A DNA stretch of 64,000 bases from Moringa oleifera (Eukaryota > Streptophyta > Magnoliopsida > Brassicales > Moringaceae): positions 1,860,001 through 1,924,000 of the forward strand of contig JAJFZO010000407.1 in the NCBI GenBank assembly GCA_021397835.1, written 5' to 3'. The notes below the pieces were generated by a model. That model did no database searches, was not told where the DNA came from, and saw only the letters and a list, made by a program, of their open reading frames with translations. Below are positions 40,244-52,817 of the stretch, in pieces. A program made the translations under genes and the position numbers. Numbering within the stretch: position 1 is the stretch's first letter; each line of letters begins with the position of its first letter.

Positions 40244-43200
40244 ATGGAGTTTTGGGGTAATTTTCCATATGTTTATCGCTTATATTCCTTTGTTCTTCCT
40301 TGATCAGGGGATTATTGTGCTTATATTGTTTTATTTGGCGTTGTCTGTTCGTTTCGGGTTCGAAATTCCTGTTTGGCTGTCCAGGAAACTTGGACAGTGG
40401 TCGTGATTAGATTTTTGAGGCTTATGTTGTATCTGGCTTGTTCTTTAGTGTTGATTAAACTAAAGTACCCTCGTAATCTGTGGTGCGTAGAAGTTTGGTT
40501 TGGTTTGGTTTAGTGGATTTTAGTATATATTTCAGCGGGGTTGGTGCTGTTGTTTATTATTTGGGTATTTTGGTTTGCTTGGTGTGACTTAAAGCAGAGC
40601 TAGATTTCTAACTTTCATTTCCACCCTCTTTCTTGTGGTGGTATTGGTTTTTTTTTTTTTTTGTGTTAAGTAAACTTTTCATGCTTGTTTTTTGTGTTTT
40701 AATGTTTCTGAGCTTGAACTGATTGTAATGTCTTTCCGAGGATTGTGCCAACCTTCATGGAGTATGATTTATTGGAAAGTTTGATGTTCTTTTAAACCTG
40801 AGATAATGGAGCGAAAACAGGGGTACCATATTGTGAGTCTTTTACAATTTAAGTAGCAGTTGAGCGAGGAGCAGCAATTGGGACTTTTTTTTTTATCTTG
40901 GCTAATGACAATTTTTGATGAAATATTTTGCATCATCTTACAATTTAACTGTAAATTGTAAGCATCTTAATTGTTAGGTTAAACTAATCTTATTACTAAT
41001 TTTTTTTCTCAATAATATTTTGCTTAATTATCGTACACTAATCTTTTTTTTACATCCAAGTAACATTCATCTGTGAGCAACATGCATGGAAGATATTCCT
41101 GCTTCTCTCTTTCTTTTGAGGAAAGAGAGAAGCAGGAATATCACATAAAGAGAGAAGTAGGAATATCATGCATGGAAGTTTGTCAATTTAACTGAGATAT
41201 TTTTACACTAGTGCTCAAGTCATTGTGACAAGCATACCATGCTTGTCACAGTGACTTGAGCATTTTGTTCCAATCATGTTGCTATCATCTATTTATTGTG
41301 CTTGTTTGCTTTATTTATTGTAATTATGAGTTTCTGATCATTGCCTTTCTAGTGCTAACTGTGGTTCATAATTTATTAAACATTCAGGTGTTGAGGTTAA
41401 AAATAGTGAGTCCCTAACTGTGGAGCCTGGAGATGATAGGATTGTGCATATTTCACAGGTGATAGTTAATAGCTAGGTTAACAGATGAGTTTGATGTAAC
41501 TATTTGCATATTCCTACATTTGGTTGTTATTGTTTATTTGAGTGGGCTGAATGTTGTTATGCAGGCTGCCCTTGGTGAAGTCAAGAAAGATAAAGGAAGT
41601 GACTCTGTTTACCTGTATCTGAAAGTAAACAATCAGAAGTTTGTACTTGGAACACTTTCTCATGAGAAAGTTCCTCAAACGACATTGGATGTGGTGTTTG
41701 ATAAAAACTTTGAGCTGTCCCATAGCTGGAAGAATGGAAGCGTCTATTTTACTGGATATAAAGTTGAAAAAACTGAAGAATATCCTTACTCTTTGTTTCT
41801 TTTTCTTTAGATATGTTCTGATCGAACTTATTTATTGGTCTACTTAGTGGAAACTAATTGTTACTTTTGTTATCTCCTTGACTGGATTGCTCTTGTCTTT
41901 TCCACTTCTGATATTTCTGGGTCTGACTATGATACTGAAGAGGAGCTTCCACTGGTCACTGACAATGGTATCAAAATAATTGCTGGGCCTGTGTTTCCTG
42001 AATCTCACTGTGTTTTACTTTTTCTGAAGAAGTATTTTTGAATTTGTAGGAAAGCCTGACGCAAAGAGTCAGCAAGCTAAGCCTGAAGCCCAGAAGGCTG
42101 ATGCTGCAAAATCTGATAATGCAGTTAGGCTGGTGAATTTCAAAGAACCAAACAAAGATGCTAAATCCAAGCAGGAGGTGGATGATAGCGATGATGACGA
42201 TGATGAAGATGATGAGGAGATGGCGTCTTCAGATGATTCTGGTGATGATCAGGTATTCTAACTCACCTAGAGTAGGTTATATTTTGTTTCCTTATAGTGA
42301 TGTTTTCTGAAGCTGTTGCTGGTCTGTATCATATATTTGTGGCAGTAGATCTGGTGTGACATTTCATCTAGAATGCTTTAATCATTTGTGTATGCTTATG
42401 ATTTAATATGGTGCTTCTTTATGTTAAAATAGTTTTTGTACTTTGAAGATTAAAGTGGAAAATTACTAGCCTTGCTACTATTGTTTCGGGATGATTGATT
42501 GATTCTTGTTCTAATGGGAAGTTTTCTTGTTAGTGTTCTATATATTTATATAGTGTTTTCAGTCCAACGTGGCAAATAGTTCCCTGTTTGGTGCATGTTG
42601 GTTGATTTTGTAATTATATCTATTAGGACTATTTTTGTGATTTACAAGGATATGATCCTTGAGAACAATAAACTGTGAACTGTAGCTATAGTTCTTGGCT
42701 TACTAAAGATGATGCCTACGAATTTTATATTTAATGTTTATTACTTATTTGTTTGTGGCCTTAACATCTTTTGAGTTCTGGTCTCAAAATTAGGAGGTAC
42801 TGATGGATAATTTCTATGTACTATTTCAAGTTATCACTTGTTTTGGATAAGATGCCTAAGACTTATAGGTTCTTCATGGTCATTGTTTACTTAGGGTCGG
42901 ATGGTTAGGGGAGACAATGAAAGCAGTGATGATGATAGCGATGAAGATGATGACAGCGATGAGGATGAAAGCTCAGATGATGAGACTCCAAAGAAGGTAT
43001 GGGCTTTCATATAGTCTTGTTATTTTTCAGTTGCCTTCAAAATCCTACTAGCTTATGGTATTCTGATGAAGAATGATCAATCATCCTTCTCTTCTGACTT
43101 TTGAAGCCTGAACCAAGCAAGAAAAGACCTGCAGAGTCTGCTCTGAAGACTCCTACTGATAAGAAGGCAAAGTTAACTACTGCTCAGAAGACTGGTGAGT

Positions 43201-43798
43201 TCTTATTGTATTTGTATTTATGCAATGTAAGTTACTAATCAGGTTGATCTCTGAATCAGTTGGTGCTGAATAGGATTGTTGTTAGTTGGGCTAGTTCATG
43301 ACAAGTTAGATATACCTTGTTTTGGCTTTTAATGAAAAGGATTTTTCAGTGTTCGTCAGAGACCAGAATGATTATTTCAGTTGGCATTGATAATTGTTGC
43401 TTGTCATTCTTTTTCTGTATTATCCTTGACGTTGGATACGTGGTTCTGCTTTTGCTGCTAAGAGATCGGCAATATTAAAGGGGCGAGGAAGTGGGGACAA
43501 AGCCATAATCCATGTTTAGAAATGTCTAAGCATTCTCTCGTTGTTGTGGGATTGCTTGTTCACCTTAGTGATATATTGCTAAAATTTGTTGCATGTAGAT
43601 GGAAAGAAAGTTGGTGGTCACACTGCAACTCCTCATCCAGCAAAGCAGGCGGGGAAAAAACCTGTAAATAGTGAACAGACAAAGCAGCTGACTCCTAAAT
43701 CAGCAGGGTCTCACCCATGCAAGTCATGCAATAGGTTGTTTACTTCTGAAACTGGGTTGCAAGCACATACAAAGGCCAAGCATGGTGCTGCAGCATAA
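40244..43798 (+). CDS. HD2: HD2-type (plant-specific) histone deacetylase
   Basis: Plant HD2 (HDT) proteins are nucleolar, nucleoplasmin-like histone deacetylases that repress transcription, including at rRNA genes. Eight exons: 40244-40256, 41388-41458, 41565-41779, 41906-41967, 42050-42252, 42895-42996, 43107-43194, 43599-43798. They join in frame to 317 aa. Exon 1 encodes only MEFW plus one base, giving the MEFWGVEVK N-terminus typical of the family. The nucleoplasmin-like fold follows (AALGEVKKDKGSDSVYLY, FELSHSWKNGSVYFTGYK). Next come two Asp/Glu-rich acidic tracts (exons 5 and 6), a Lys-rich region, and a C-terminal C2H2 zinc finger (CKSCNRLF...AHTKAKH). Intron 3 (41780-41905) has AT-AC borders of the U12 class. 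Which HDT paralogue this is (HDT1/2/3) cannot be settled here. The family call is firm. Confidence 0.95.
41092..41142 (+). repeat. 51-nt perfect hairpin in HD2 intron 1
   Basis: The arm gatattcctgcttctctctt, extended to 22 bp, pairs perfectly with the arm ending at 41142, around a loop of about 7 nt. A further direct copy of part of the right arm lies at about 41149-41170, next to a catgcatgg repeat also present at 41081. Confidence 0.85.
41212..41262 (+). repeat. 51-nt near-perfect hairpin in HD2 intron 1
   Basis: A 24-bp stem beginning tgctcaagtcattgtgac, with a single G-U type mismatch and a 3-nt loop, 70 bp after the previous hairpin of the same total length. Confidence 0.85.
41780..41905 (+). 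other. Predicted U12-type AT-AC intron in HD2
   Basis: The intron starts ATATCCTTAC (U12 5' splice-site consensus ATATCCTTT), has TCTCCTTGAC near 41873-41882 matching the U12 branch site, and ends TTTTCCAC. Splicing gives TGYKVEKTED/SDISGSDYDTEE in frame. No GT-AG pair keeps the frame here. Confidence 0.8.
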
Positions 43799-45682
43799 AT
43801 GGTAAGCTAACTGCTTGAATTCTGGTTTACCCTGGTGATTTTTGTGATCTATGGAGTGAAAGAAAAGGAAAGCAGTCTTAGCTTTTTGAGTAAATGTCGA
43901 AGGAGGAGAGGGTAGTCTAGTATATTTTCGTTATCTGAGTTTTCTGAGATCCTTGGACTCTGTTTCTGCCTCAGTTGAATGTTCTGTTTGAACTTTGTTG
44001 ACTCATAGTATTGTGATTATTGATTTTGGGGAGTCAATGACAATGCAGACTATATTTGACAATGTATCTGTAGAATTGTGACCGATATTGTTTGGAGGGA
44101 TGTTTTTTGATTACCGGAGGGATTGTTAAGCTGGAACATCATCACTACATCTCTACAGGATTTGAGATTAAACTGGTGACCAAGTAATTTTATTTAACTT
44201 CCCATTAATTTGTTTTTTGGGTTTCCTAGTCATGGATCTAGCTGATCTTGGAAGACATCTAACATGTGATCCAAGTGAGTTGCACTAAAATAAGTCACTT
44301 ATACGTAACTTGTCAGAATACTGGTTTTGTCTTCCTGGACCAAACCCATGTAGTTGTGCATGGTATAGGGTTCTTAAATAAATGAATCTCCTTGCTTATG
44401 ATAATTGCAATTGACGGCTAGTGGTAAAAGACTGTGCTTGGTTTTCCCCAGCAACCAAAATGTTCTTTCAATCAATTTCATGTCTCTAGTCTCCTGTACT
44501 TATTATTAGTATGATAGAGTTTTGGGCAATGGCGGAGTAACCAAAAAGTCAAAACCGAAATTGGTTGTATGGGTAGGATTGAAACTGAATAAATTTTATT
44601 TTTTAATTTGTGAGGATAATTTTATCTTTTAAAATTGATAGGATAAATTATTATTATTTTTAAGTGTGGGATGAGTTAAACTTTGATTAATGTGAGTTAA
44701 TATCATAAATCTAATAAATGTATTTTAAATTAATATAAATATATTTTTAAAATAAAAAAATTAAAAATAAATATATTTTAATTTTAATTTTAATTTTTAT
44801 TTTTTGGATAAAACATTTATTTTTAAAATGTATTTACATAAAGATAATAGTTTTTAATTATTGCAACAATGAAAAAATAATTAATTTTTTAAAATTATTT
44901 TGAATTAAAGTTTAATTTGAATAAAATTAATAGTTCAAAATTTATTTGGATATATTTTGAAAGTTAGAGATTAATTGAAATATAAAAATAAAATTTAAGG
45001 TTTTAAATAATATTTAAATAAAATTAAATTAATTATTTAATTGATTATAATACAATTTAAACTTATGATAAGCATTACATCATTTTTACTTTAATGATCT
45101 CAAATAAAAATCATTTTGAATTTATCTAATTTTTTAAGAATGTTAATTTTTGTTGAGTTAAATAGTTATAATTAATTTACATTTATGATTCATATTGATA
45201 AAATATACTTTATTGCAATGATTTTTTAAATTTAAAAGAATAATAAATATAATAAATAATTAAATAAAAAGCTAAACAGTTAATATTTTCATGAATTATA
45301 ATATAATTTAAAGTTATGATAAACATTATACTATATTATTTTTAATATTAAAAAGTTAAAATAAATCATAAATGATTTTAATCTTAATTTATCTTAAATT
45401 ACGTCAAACATATCATAACATTAATATAATATTATTTTTTTATTTTATTAAAATAATCTAATCTCAAATGAGACTTTAAAGTGATGTATTCAAACACAAA
45501 AATTTTAACTGTAAAAGTGATATAGTCAATATATATTAGTATTTGCAGACTCTTATAATTTTTGAATTAAAATTTATGGTTATGGAGTCGACAATTATTG
45601 GGGATCACGACTTTTGTGATAGGTAGTTTTGAATTGTGAAACAAAGAAAATAGTTTAACACTTAACAACAGCAACCCCAGCA
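43799..45682. other. HD2 3' flank, then AT-rich intergenic DNA
   Basis: 43799 to about 44500 has ordinary composition and contains the HD2 3' UTR. After about 44580 it becomes AT-rich. No coding region is recognised. Confidence 0.5.
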
Positions 45683-45765
45683 GCAGGTTTGCCCGAGAGG
45701 TTAAGGGGGAAGACTTAAGATCTTCTGCACATAAGTGCGCGTGGGTTCGAACCCCACAGCCTGCA
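45683..45765 (+). tRNA. tRNA-Leu (anticodon TAA)
   Basis: An intronless 83-nt class II tRNA with all arms visible. Acceptor stem GCAGGTT pairs with AGCCTGC. The D arm contains GCCCGAGAGGTTAAGGG. Anticodon stem GAAGA/TCTTC encloses loop CTTAAGA, giving anticodon TAA (reads UUA). The long variable arm TGCACATAAGTGCG is typical of tRNA-Leu. The T arm is GTGGG-TTCGAAC-CCCAC. CCA is not encoded, and a TTTT Pol III terminator follows at 45778-45781. The A and B boxes are normal, so it looks functional. Confidence 0.95.
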
Positions 45766-47039
45766 GACAAAATAATATTTTGAACTGCCGACAAGTGAAG
45801 GTAGATTTAGAAACAAATTCCTAAAACTAAATTTATTTTTTTATCTGTTATTTTAAATATCAATGAAATTAATCCTAGTTAAAAGCACCAATAATTAAAG
45901 GTATATTTGAAAAAATAACTCCTCATATTATTAAAAGTATAAAAATTTATATTAACAGGTGAGTCATAAAATGTCAATTTGAGGGAAAAATTCAAAATAA
46001 AATGCAAAAGCAATGAAATAAGAAGTGTTAAAAACAATTAAAAGAGTTATAACGGCTATTTTTTTAGGAGAGAAAATTTTTGACCCAAAACGACCAAATT
46101 ACTTATGAAGATTTAAGAAGATAATTAAAAAAAATACAGATTTCTAAATTATTTATAACTTTACAATATTAGAATATTAATTATCTTTTTAAATAACATA
46201 AATTTTTAGCTTTAAAAATGTCAAAAGATTACACTTGATGGATAAATCAATTGATTAGTTAAATGTTAACTTTTTAATTTCTTCTAGTTTCCGTAAGTTG
46301 TGTTATTGATGAGGTGGAATGATGTAAAATATTATAGAGAAGAAATTTAACTTTGATTATTAAAAGATCATTATGTATCCGTGTTTAAATTTGATTGTTC
46401 ATATTTTTTTAAAAAAAAAATCATTAAACCATTGATGATATCTATTAGTGAGTTTGAAATTGTATTATGAAAATATAGCTTTAACAAAAAGTGAAAAAAT
46501 AAAGAATCGCGGGTCCATGTAAAAAAAATAAAAAAGAAGAGCTTAATGCTTAATTTGGATGAATAAACCAATTACATCACTAAACATAACATCCATTTTA
46601 ATCATATTGATGTTAAATAAAAAATATATAAAATAAAATTTTTAATTGATTAATTATCTTTCTAAATAATATAGATGCATTATTGAGACCAAACTATCAT
46701 AACATTACATTCAATTTGTAAATTAATCGATTGGTTTAATATTAACTTTTAAATTTATGCAATAGCAATAAAATAAATTAACTCCTCAAAATGCAGTGTA
46801 CCCATATTTACATTTGTTTAGTGGTATCTAAAAAAAGTAATTCATTGAGTCTTTGGTGATACTTTCTTGGTGAAACCATTGATGTATAAAAGATTAGAAA
46901 ACAAAAGTTTATTGTTTAATTTAGATGGATAGACAATTACATAACTAAAGCATAACTCAATTTTAATCATATCAATGTAAATAAAAAATACTGAAAGTGT
47001 CAACTTAGAACCTAATAATAAAGAGACCCATAACGTTAG
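45766..47039. other. AT-rich intergenic DNA with orphan B3-flank repeat
   Basis: No gene. At about 46550-46640 there is a copy of the 3'-flanking sequence that accompanies each B3 gene (ttggatgaataaacc...aacataaca), here without any B3 coding sequence beside it. Confidence 0.5.
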
Positions 47040-47290
47040 ACTTGAACACACCTAAGAAGATAAATTTTCCATTGTACGGATTCCAAAACAGTCCAATCTT
47101 ATCTCCTTCCTTCCTTTCTGTAAAGACAAAGCTGGCTGTTGGATGTAAACTGATGCTTAAACAATAGTTTCTCCTATGTCATTATGTTTTGATCCCAAAC
47201 CGCGACGTTAGAATCATTCTTACCTCTCATCTTCTTCTATGAAGTTGGCGTTCATCTGTGATAACACGTGCTACTTGATCTGGTTGGTCG
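47040..47290 (-). pseudogene. Truncated B3 (DUF313-type) pseudogene
   Basis: A minus-strand remnant of the C-terminal half of the B3 genes at 49.0 and 52.8 kb. It keeps pieces equivalent to SQMNANFIEE, VAVWDQN and EGDKIGLFWNPYNGKFIF, but in shifted frames and with an in-frame stop where the intact copies read T(M)xEEKLVLK. No N-terminal part is seen. The 3' flank also resembles those of the intact copies. Confidence 0.75.
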
Positions 47291-49020
47291 GTATGAGGGG
47301 TCATCATAGGTTGGGATTAGATCATTAAATCATTATCAACAAAAATATATTAATTTTTTATCATATAAAAAGTAACGTATTAGGTATAAAAATTTTGTGA
47401 AACTAATTTTAATTTTTTAATATAAAATAAAATAAAATTAACTTTATGAAATTTTTTTGGTTTTTATTTTTAAAAATTTTATATTATTAAATTATAAAAT
47501 TTTATTTAAAATATCTTATGAGTTGAAAATTGTTCAAAATAAATTTACAAATGTATTACTTTTGATGCGCTTCTTAAACTTTTCTGTTCAATTTATTTTT
47601 GCTTTCAAATTTTAAAATTTTTTCAAATATTTTATTTAAATATATGTATATATAATAGTTTTTCAGCATTCAAAAAATCGATATAAGTTATCATTATTTG
47701 TATCAACGAATGTTACTTTTAAATTTTGATAAAGTGATATTAAAGATTTGGAAAGATAATTAAATAAGCACATGTTCAATGTACTCAATAAATAGTATTT
47801 TAGAATATTAATTATTTTTGTAGATAATATAAATGTGTATTTGAAACAAAAATTTCAAAACACTACATTTAATTGATTAGTTTAATATTTTTAATTTCTA
47901 CCATAGCAACGGTGAATGTGTTAAATCTTTTGTAAATTCACAATAACATTGTAAGTATAGATAACCTAATTATGATTTCTTATGCACTTTTAAGCTTACC
48001 AAGCTGTTCTGCTTTGGTTCTTTTTGAACAATGAGATTTTTTCATCAATTTTTCATTTAAATATGTATTTTTAATAATTTTAAACATTTGAAAAAAATAT
48101 TATAATTTATTATTATTTTGTCGATCGTTATTTTTTAAATTTTGATAAAGTGAAGTTGAAAATTCAAGAAGATAATTATTTATTAGAATATTAATTATTT
48201 TTAAATAATATAAATATTTAGTTGAAACAAAATTCAAAACAGTTACATTTGAGAATCCAAAATAATTTAATTGAACTCAAAAAGTCCAAAATAGTTAATA
48301 TTAACAATGATTATACACAAAATCTCACATTGATGATCCAATATATATATATATATATGTATATATATGTCTCAAATAAATGTTTTTTTTTTTTTTTTTT
48401 TGTAAAATCTCAATTTGAGGCCATGAACAAAGTATAGGTCTTGCTGACATAATTAACTTATAAATTAATTGGTTAGTTTAATATTATCATTTTAATTTTT
48501 ACAACATGAACAAACTAAATTTTTTTAATTAGAAAACACACACCTATCCATAAGATGATAAGATAATTTTCGCAACCATTGTATGATGGTTTATATTGAA
48601 AAAAATAAATAATTTAATTTTCTAATTTTATTATTAATGAGTTTATGATAATCTCATGAAAAAGAATTTTATATTATGATTTAATTGTATTTTAAAAAAT
48701 AAAAATTTATAATAATTCATCTTTACTTTTGATTAATTGTATTTCAAAAAAAATAAAAATCATTAAACTTTTAATGATGTCTGGTTATTAAGCTCGAAAT
48801 TTTATCATGAAAATATGGTTTTAGCATAAATAAGGAACTTAAAGTATGGAATCATTGATTAAAAAAATTAAAAATAAAGATTTGTTGTTTAATTTGGATG
48901 AATAAACTATCATATAACTAAAATAATATCAATTTTAATCATATTCATGTTAAATAAATGATAATAAAAAATGAAATATAAAAAATAAAAAGATAAAATT
49001 GATCAACGCCAACTTCGAGC
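47291..49020. other. B3-array spacer, unit 1
   Basis: AT-rich DNA without genes. The part from about 47925 to 49020 recurs, diverged, at about 51719-52817, including a block reading ttatgcacttttaagctt. It is therefore part of the tandem duplication that carries the B3 genes. Confidence 0.55.
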
Positions 49021-49752
49021 CTAGCAACAAACGAACCTATGAACACAGATTTGAGCACGTTGAAGAACTGAAAAAATGAATCTTTTGTTATATGAATCCC
49101 AGAAAAGTCCAATCTTATCTCCTTCCTTTAAGTTCCTTCTTTTCACAAACTTCTTACTCCATTTATTCGTCAAGATGTAGCTTTTTGACGTAATCCATTG
49201 CTTAAGCACTAGTTTCTCTTCAGTCATTGTGTCTCGATCCCAAACTATAACTTCAATGCCATTTTTACTCTGAACTTGGTTTACGAAGTCGGCATTCATC
49301 TGTGATAGAATATGCTGCTTAATGTCGTTGGCCTGTATGAGAAGCCGACACAGGTTACCGACATCGCTCTTAGTGAGCTCCTTTTTGATTTTGAACGGAT
49401 CGGTATACAGACTCAGTTTGGTTGAAATACCCATTTGTTTCTCATGTTCCTCCTCCGATTTAGTATAGAATTTCATTGAAGAAATCTTAATTGATGCCAC
49501 ATGAAAATCATACCAACAAAAGTCTCTATTTTCTGAAGCAGAAACAGGGATGCCATGAACATTAGACGAAGCTCGAGTGATCCAAGTTTCATCAAATAGT
49601 TTGAGTTTGGTTGACAACATCTGTTTTGACGAATGGTTGTCTTCAAATTCACCCGTTCTTGGCTTCTTGGTTTTATTGGGAGACTTATTCAAAGTTGTCA
49701 TCTCTATAAAAATATTGCATTTTGTATCATCTTCGTTAAGATTTCTCTTCAT
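49021..49752 (-). CDS. B3 domain protein, DUF313 group (copy 1)
   Basis: A single-exon protein of 243 aa. The C-terminal half (about residues 120-235) matches the plant B3 DNA-binding group once called DUF313: KKELTKSDVGNLCRLLI, then VIVWDRDT, LVLKQWITSKSYILTNKW, FVKRRNLKEGDKIGLFWD. The N-terminal part (Lys-rich KTKKPRTGE) may hold a nuclear localisation signal. A role as a DNA-binding regulator is inferred from the fold. The start is set at 49752 (MKRNLNEDD), which matches copy 2; the frame extends upstream only into a CT-repeat leader. It shares a 47-residue identical run with the copy at 52818-53510, but ends in a longer tail (ICVHRFVCC). Confidence 0.85.
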   Translation of the reverse strand: MKRNLNEDDTKCNIFIEMTTLNKSPNKTKKPRTGEFEDNHSSKQMLSTKLKLFDETWITRASSNVHGIPVSASENRDFCWYDFHVASIKISSMKFYTKSEEEHEKQMGISTKLSLYTDPFKIKKELTKSDVGNLCRLLIQANDIKQHILSQMNADFVNQVQSKNGIEVIVWDRDTMTEEKLVLKQWITSKSYILTNKWSKKFVKRRNLKEGDKIGLFWDSYNKRFIFSVLQRAQICVHRFVCC

Positions 49753-52700
49753 GGTTGCAGAATCTCTACAATTGAGAGAGAGAGAGAGAGAGAGAGAGAA
49801 CAAAAATATGTTAGATTATGGAGTTCTTTGCGAATATGAAAGATGAAAAGAAAAAATGTAACTAAAATGATAATTATATAGTGAAGAGATATAAGAGGAG
49901 ATGGTTTTAAAATAGGAAACCAATTTTCCAAAATGTTTTAGGTTTCCTAATTGTAATAGGAAATGATTATTTCAAACACACAAACTTGATTTTGTTTTTT
50001 GATTTAATTTTAAATTATTTAAGATTACGCCTTTGATTGGTTTGGCTCATTTGAGAGATGTGTTCCTTTTAATCCTTCAATTGTGATTAATTGTGATGTT
50101 GAAGATAATTTGGAATTAGACCAAGTCATTGTCAAGAAAATATATTAATTTTTGGATCATACAAAACATAACATAATAAGTGTAAAAAATTTTATATAAT
50201 CAATTTTCACTTTTTTATATATAAAAAATATTTAAATTATCATTACAAAAAATTTTAAATTTTTAAATATTAACTTTTTAATTCTTATATTATTAAAATT
50301 TTAAATTTTATTTAAAATATTTTGTTAGTTGAAAATAGTTGAAAATAACTTCAAAATTTTATTACTTCTCATGCACTCAACTTACCAAGCTTTTCTATTT
50401 AGTTTATTTTTAGTTTAAAAATTAGATTTTTTGAATAAATAAATAAATAATAATTTTAAACATTTAAAAGATCGTCATAAATTATCATTATTTTTATCAA
50501 AGATTGTCATTTTTTAAATTTTGATAAAGTGATATTGCAAAATTGAGAAAAAATAATTAAATAAGCACAAATTTGATATACTCAATAAGTTTCAATTTTC
50601 AAATATTTTTTATCTTTTCAAATATATTTAATGGATAAATTTGATAAGTCTAATGTCAAATTCTTTTGATTTCTATTGTAATAAAAAAAATAAATATTTT
50701 TAATTACAAAACTCGTCAAACAAATTTTTAAGATAATTTTCTCAATAATGATGATTAAATATAAAGGTAAATTTGGTTAAAAGAATTCCAAAATTAAAAT
50801 TGCTTTTTCTTTAACCCAAAGTATTGTTGTTCCCTTCTATCCTTTATTGTGATGTAGCAGACAATTTGGGATTAGACTATCAAATCATTATCAACAAAGC
50901 ATATTACTTTTTATTTTAGAAAAGCATATTAATTTTTTATCATTCAAAAAAAAAGTATTTAGGTGTAAAAAATTTTGTATAGTCAATTTTAACCCTTTTA
51001 CATATGTAAAGAAATAGATCATTATAAAAAATTAAATATTACTTTTTTAAAAAATTTACACTATTAATGATTATTAAGAACAATTCATAAATTAAAATTT
51101 ATTCAATTTTAAAAGATGAAGTCAAAATAAAATATTTATTTTTATATTTTAAAAAATAAATATTTTATTTAATTTATGGGACTTATAGTAGATGGTAGTT
51201 TTAAAATTGGATAGTTATCGAAATTATCCTTCATCTCACTATCATTTTTAGCATCATTAAACTTAAAGTATAATATAAATTAAATTAAAAATAAATATAT
51301 AATTAATCTTATGGATGTATTAAAATATAAATTAAAAATGTAATTCAATTTTCGAATTTATCTTTTAAAAGTAAAAATAATTTATTAACATGAAATTAAA
51401 TTGCAACAGAAAGTATTAATAAAATAAAAGGCATTGGATTAACAAATTTAAGTGAACCCAAGCGTGCTGATGATGATGTCCTCTCCATTTTTACCCCACA
51501 AAGTAAAGGACATGCACGATTTTGTGGTGCCCTCATGCAATTTTCAAAGATGAAATAGTAAAGTAAACAAAGGATCAAGATAGAGAGACAAAATGATATT
51601 TCCACTCAATTGATTCTTGGATCTATATAGACTCCTTGTGAAGGGCAAATTGATCAAGAAACATGTACTTACGTACTAATTGCATTAACAAATATGCAAA
51701 TCAATGGCGAATGGGTTAAATCTTTTACAAATTTACAATAAAGTAAGACAACCTAATTATAATGTCTTATGCACTTTTAAGCTTTATCAAGCTTTTTTGC
51801 TTAGGTTTTATTTTGAGCAATGACATTTTTTTCACAAATTTTTCATTTAAATATGTATTTTTAATAATTTTGAACATTTGAAAAGACATTATAACTTGCT
51901 ATTATTTTTGTTGAGAGGATCATTATTTCTTAAATTTTAGTAAAGTAATGATGAATATTTCAAAAAATGATTAAATAAATGCAAATTTGATATACTTAAC
52001 AATTTATAATCTTAGAATATTAATTATTTTTAGATAATATAGATATTTAGTTGAAACAAAAATTGAAAACAATTACATTTAAAATTATAAATAATTTAGT
52101 TGAATTCAAAAATTATTAATGTTAAAAAAATTATAAAAAAATCTTATATTAAAAATCAAATATAATTTTTTTTTGGTAAAGTTTTGATTTGAGATCGTAA
52201 ACAAAATACAACCTTATTGATGTAATTAACTCATAAATAAATTGATTAATTTAATGTTAACTTTTTAATTTCTACAACAAGAATAGAATAAATATTTTAA
52301 TTAGAAAACTCATCAAAACACCTCCCGATAAGATGATAAGATAATTTTCTCGCTGATTGTATCATGGTTCATGTTAAAAAAAGATAATTATTTTTATTAT
52401 TATTGGGTTTCATGATAATCTTATGTAAAAGAATTTTATATTATGATTAATTATATTTATAAAAAATAAAAATCATTATAAATCCGTCTTTACTTTTGAT
52501 TAACTCTATGTAAAAAAAAAAAAAAAAAGTAAAAATCATCAAGCCTTTAACAATATCCAGTTATAAGCTGGAAACCTATCATGAAAGTATAATTTTAGTA
52601 TAACATAAAGAACATGAAAGCAAAGGCTTATTGATAAAATCAAAAATAAAAAATTAGAATTTATTATTTAATTTGGATAAATTAGCTATTACATAACTAA

Positions 52701-52817
52701 ACATAACATCAATTTAATCATATTGATGTTAAACAAAAAGGAACAATAATAAAATAAAATATATAAAAAAATTAATCAGTGTCAACTTAGAGCCTAATAA
52801 CAAAAGATCCTATAAAT
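49753..52817. other. B3-array spacer, unit 2
   Basis: AT-rich spacer without genes. About 49800-50930 (promoter side of copy 1) matches about 53520-54730 (promoter side of copy 2), with an offset of roughly 3.76-3.79 kb. A short segment near 51460-51650 has ordinary composition and no recognised coding content. Confidence 0.55.
49774..49799. repeat. (GA)n microsatellite in B3 copy 1 leader
   Basis: About 12 GA units just upstream of the start codon. The equivalent spot in copy 2 has only a short agagagaaaga stretch, so the repeat expanded after duplication. Confidence 0.8.

Noticed and set aside
41763..41820. GT-AG alternative for HD2 intron 3, using GTTGAA as donor or ctttag at about 41810 as acceptor
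   Set aside because: Neither combination restores the frame or the conserved protein junction; the AT-AC solution does both.
45567..45794. Open frame across the tRNA locus
   Set aside because: The stretch is a tRNA-Leu gene with all arms intact; the frame is incidental.
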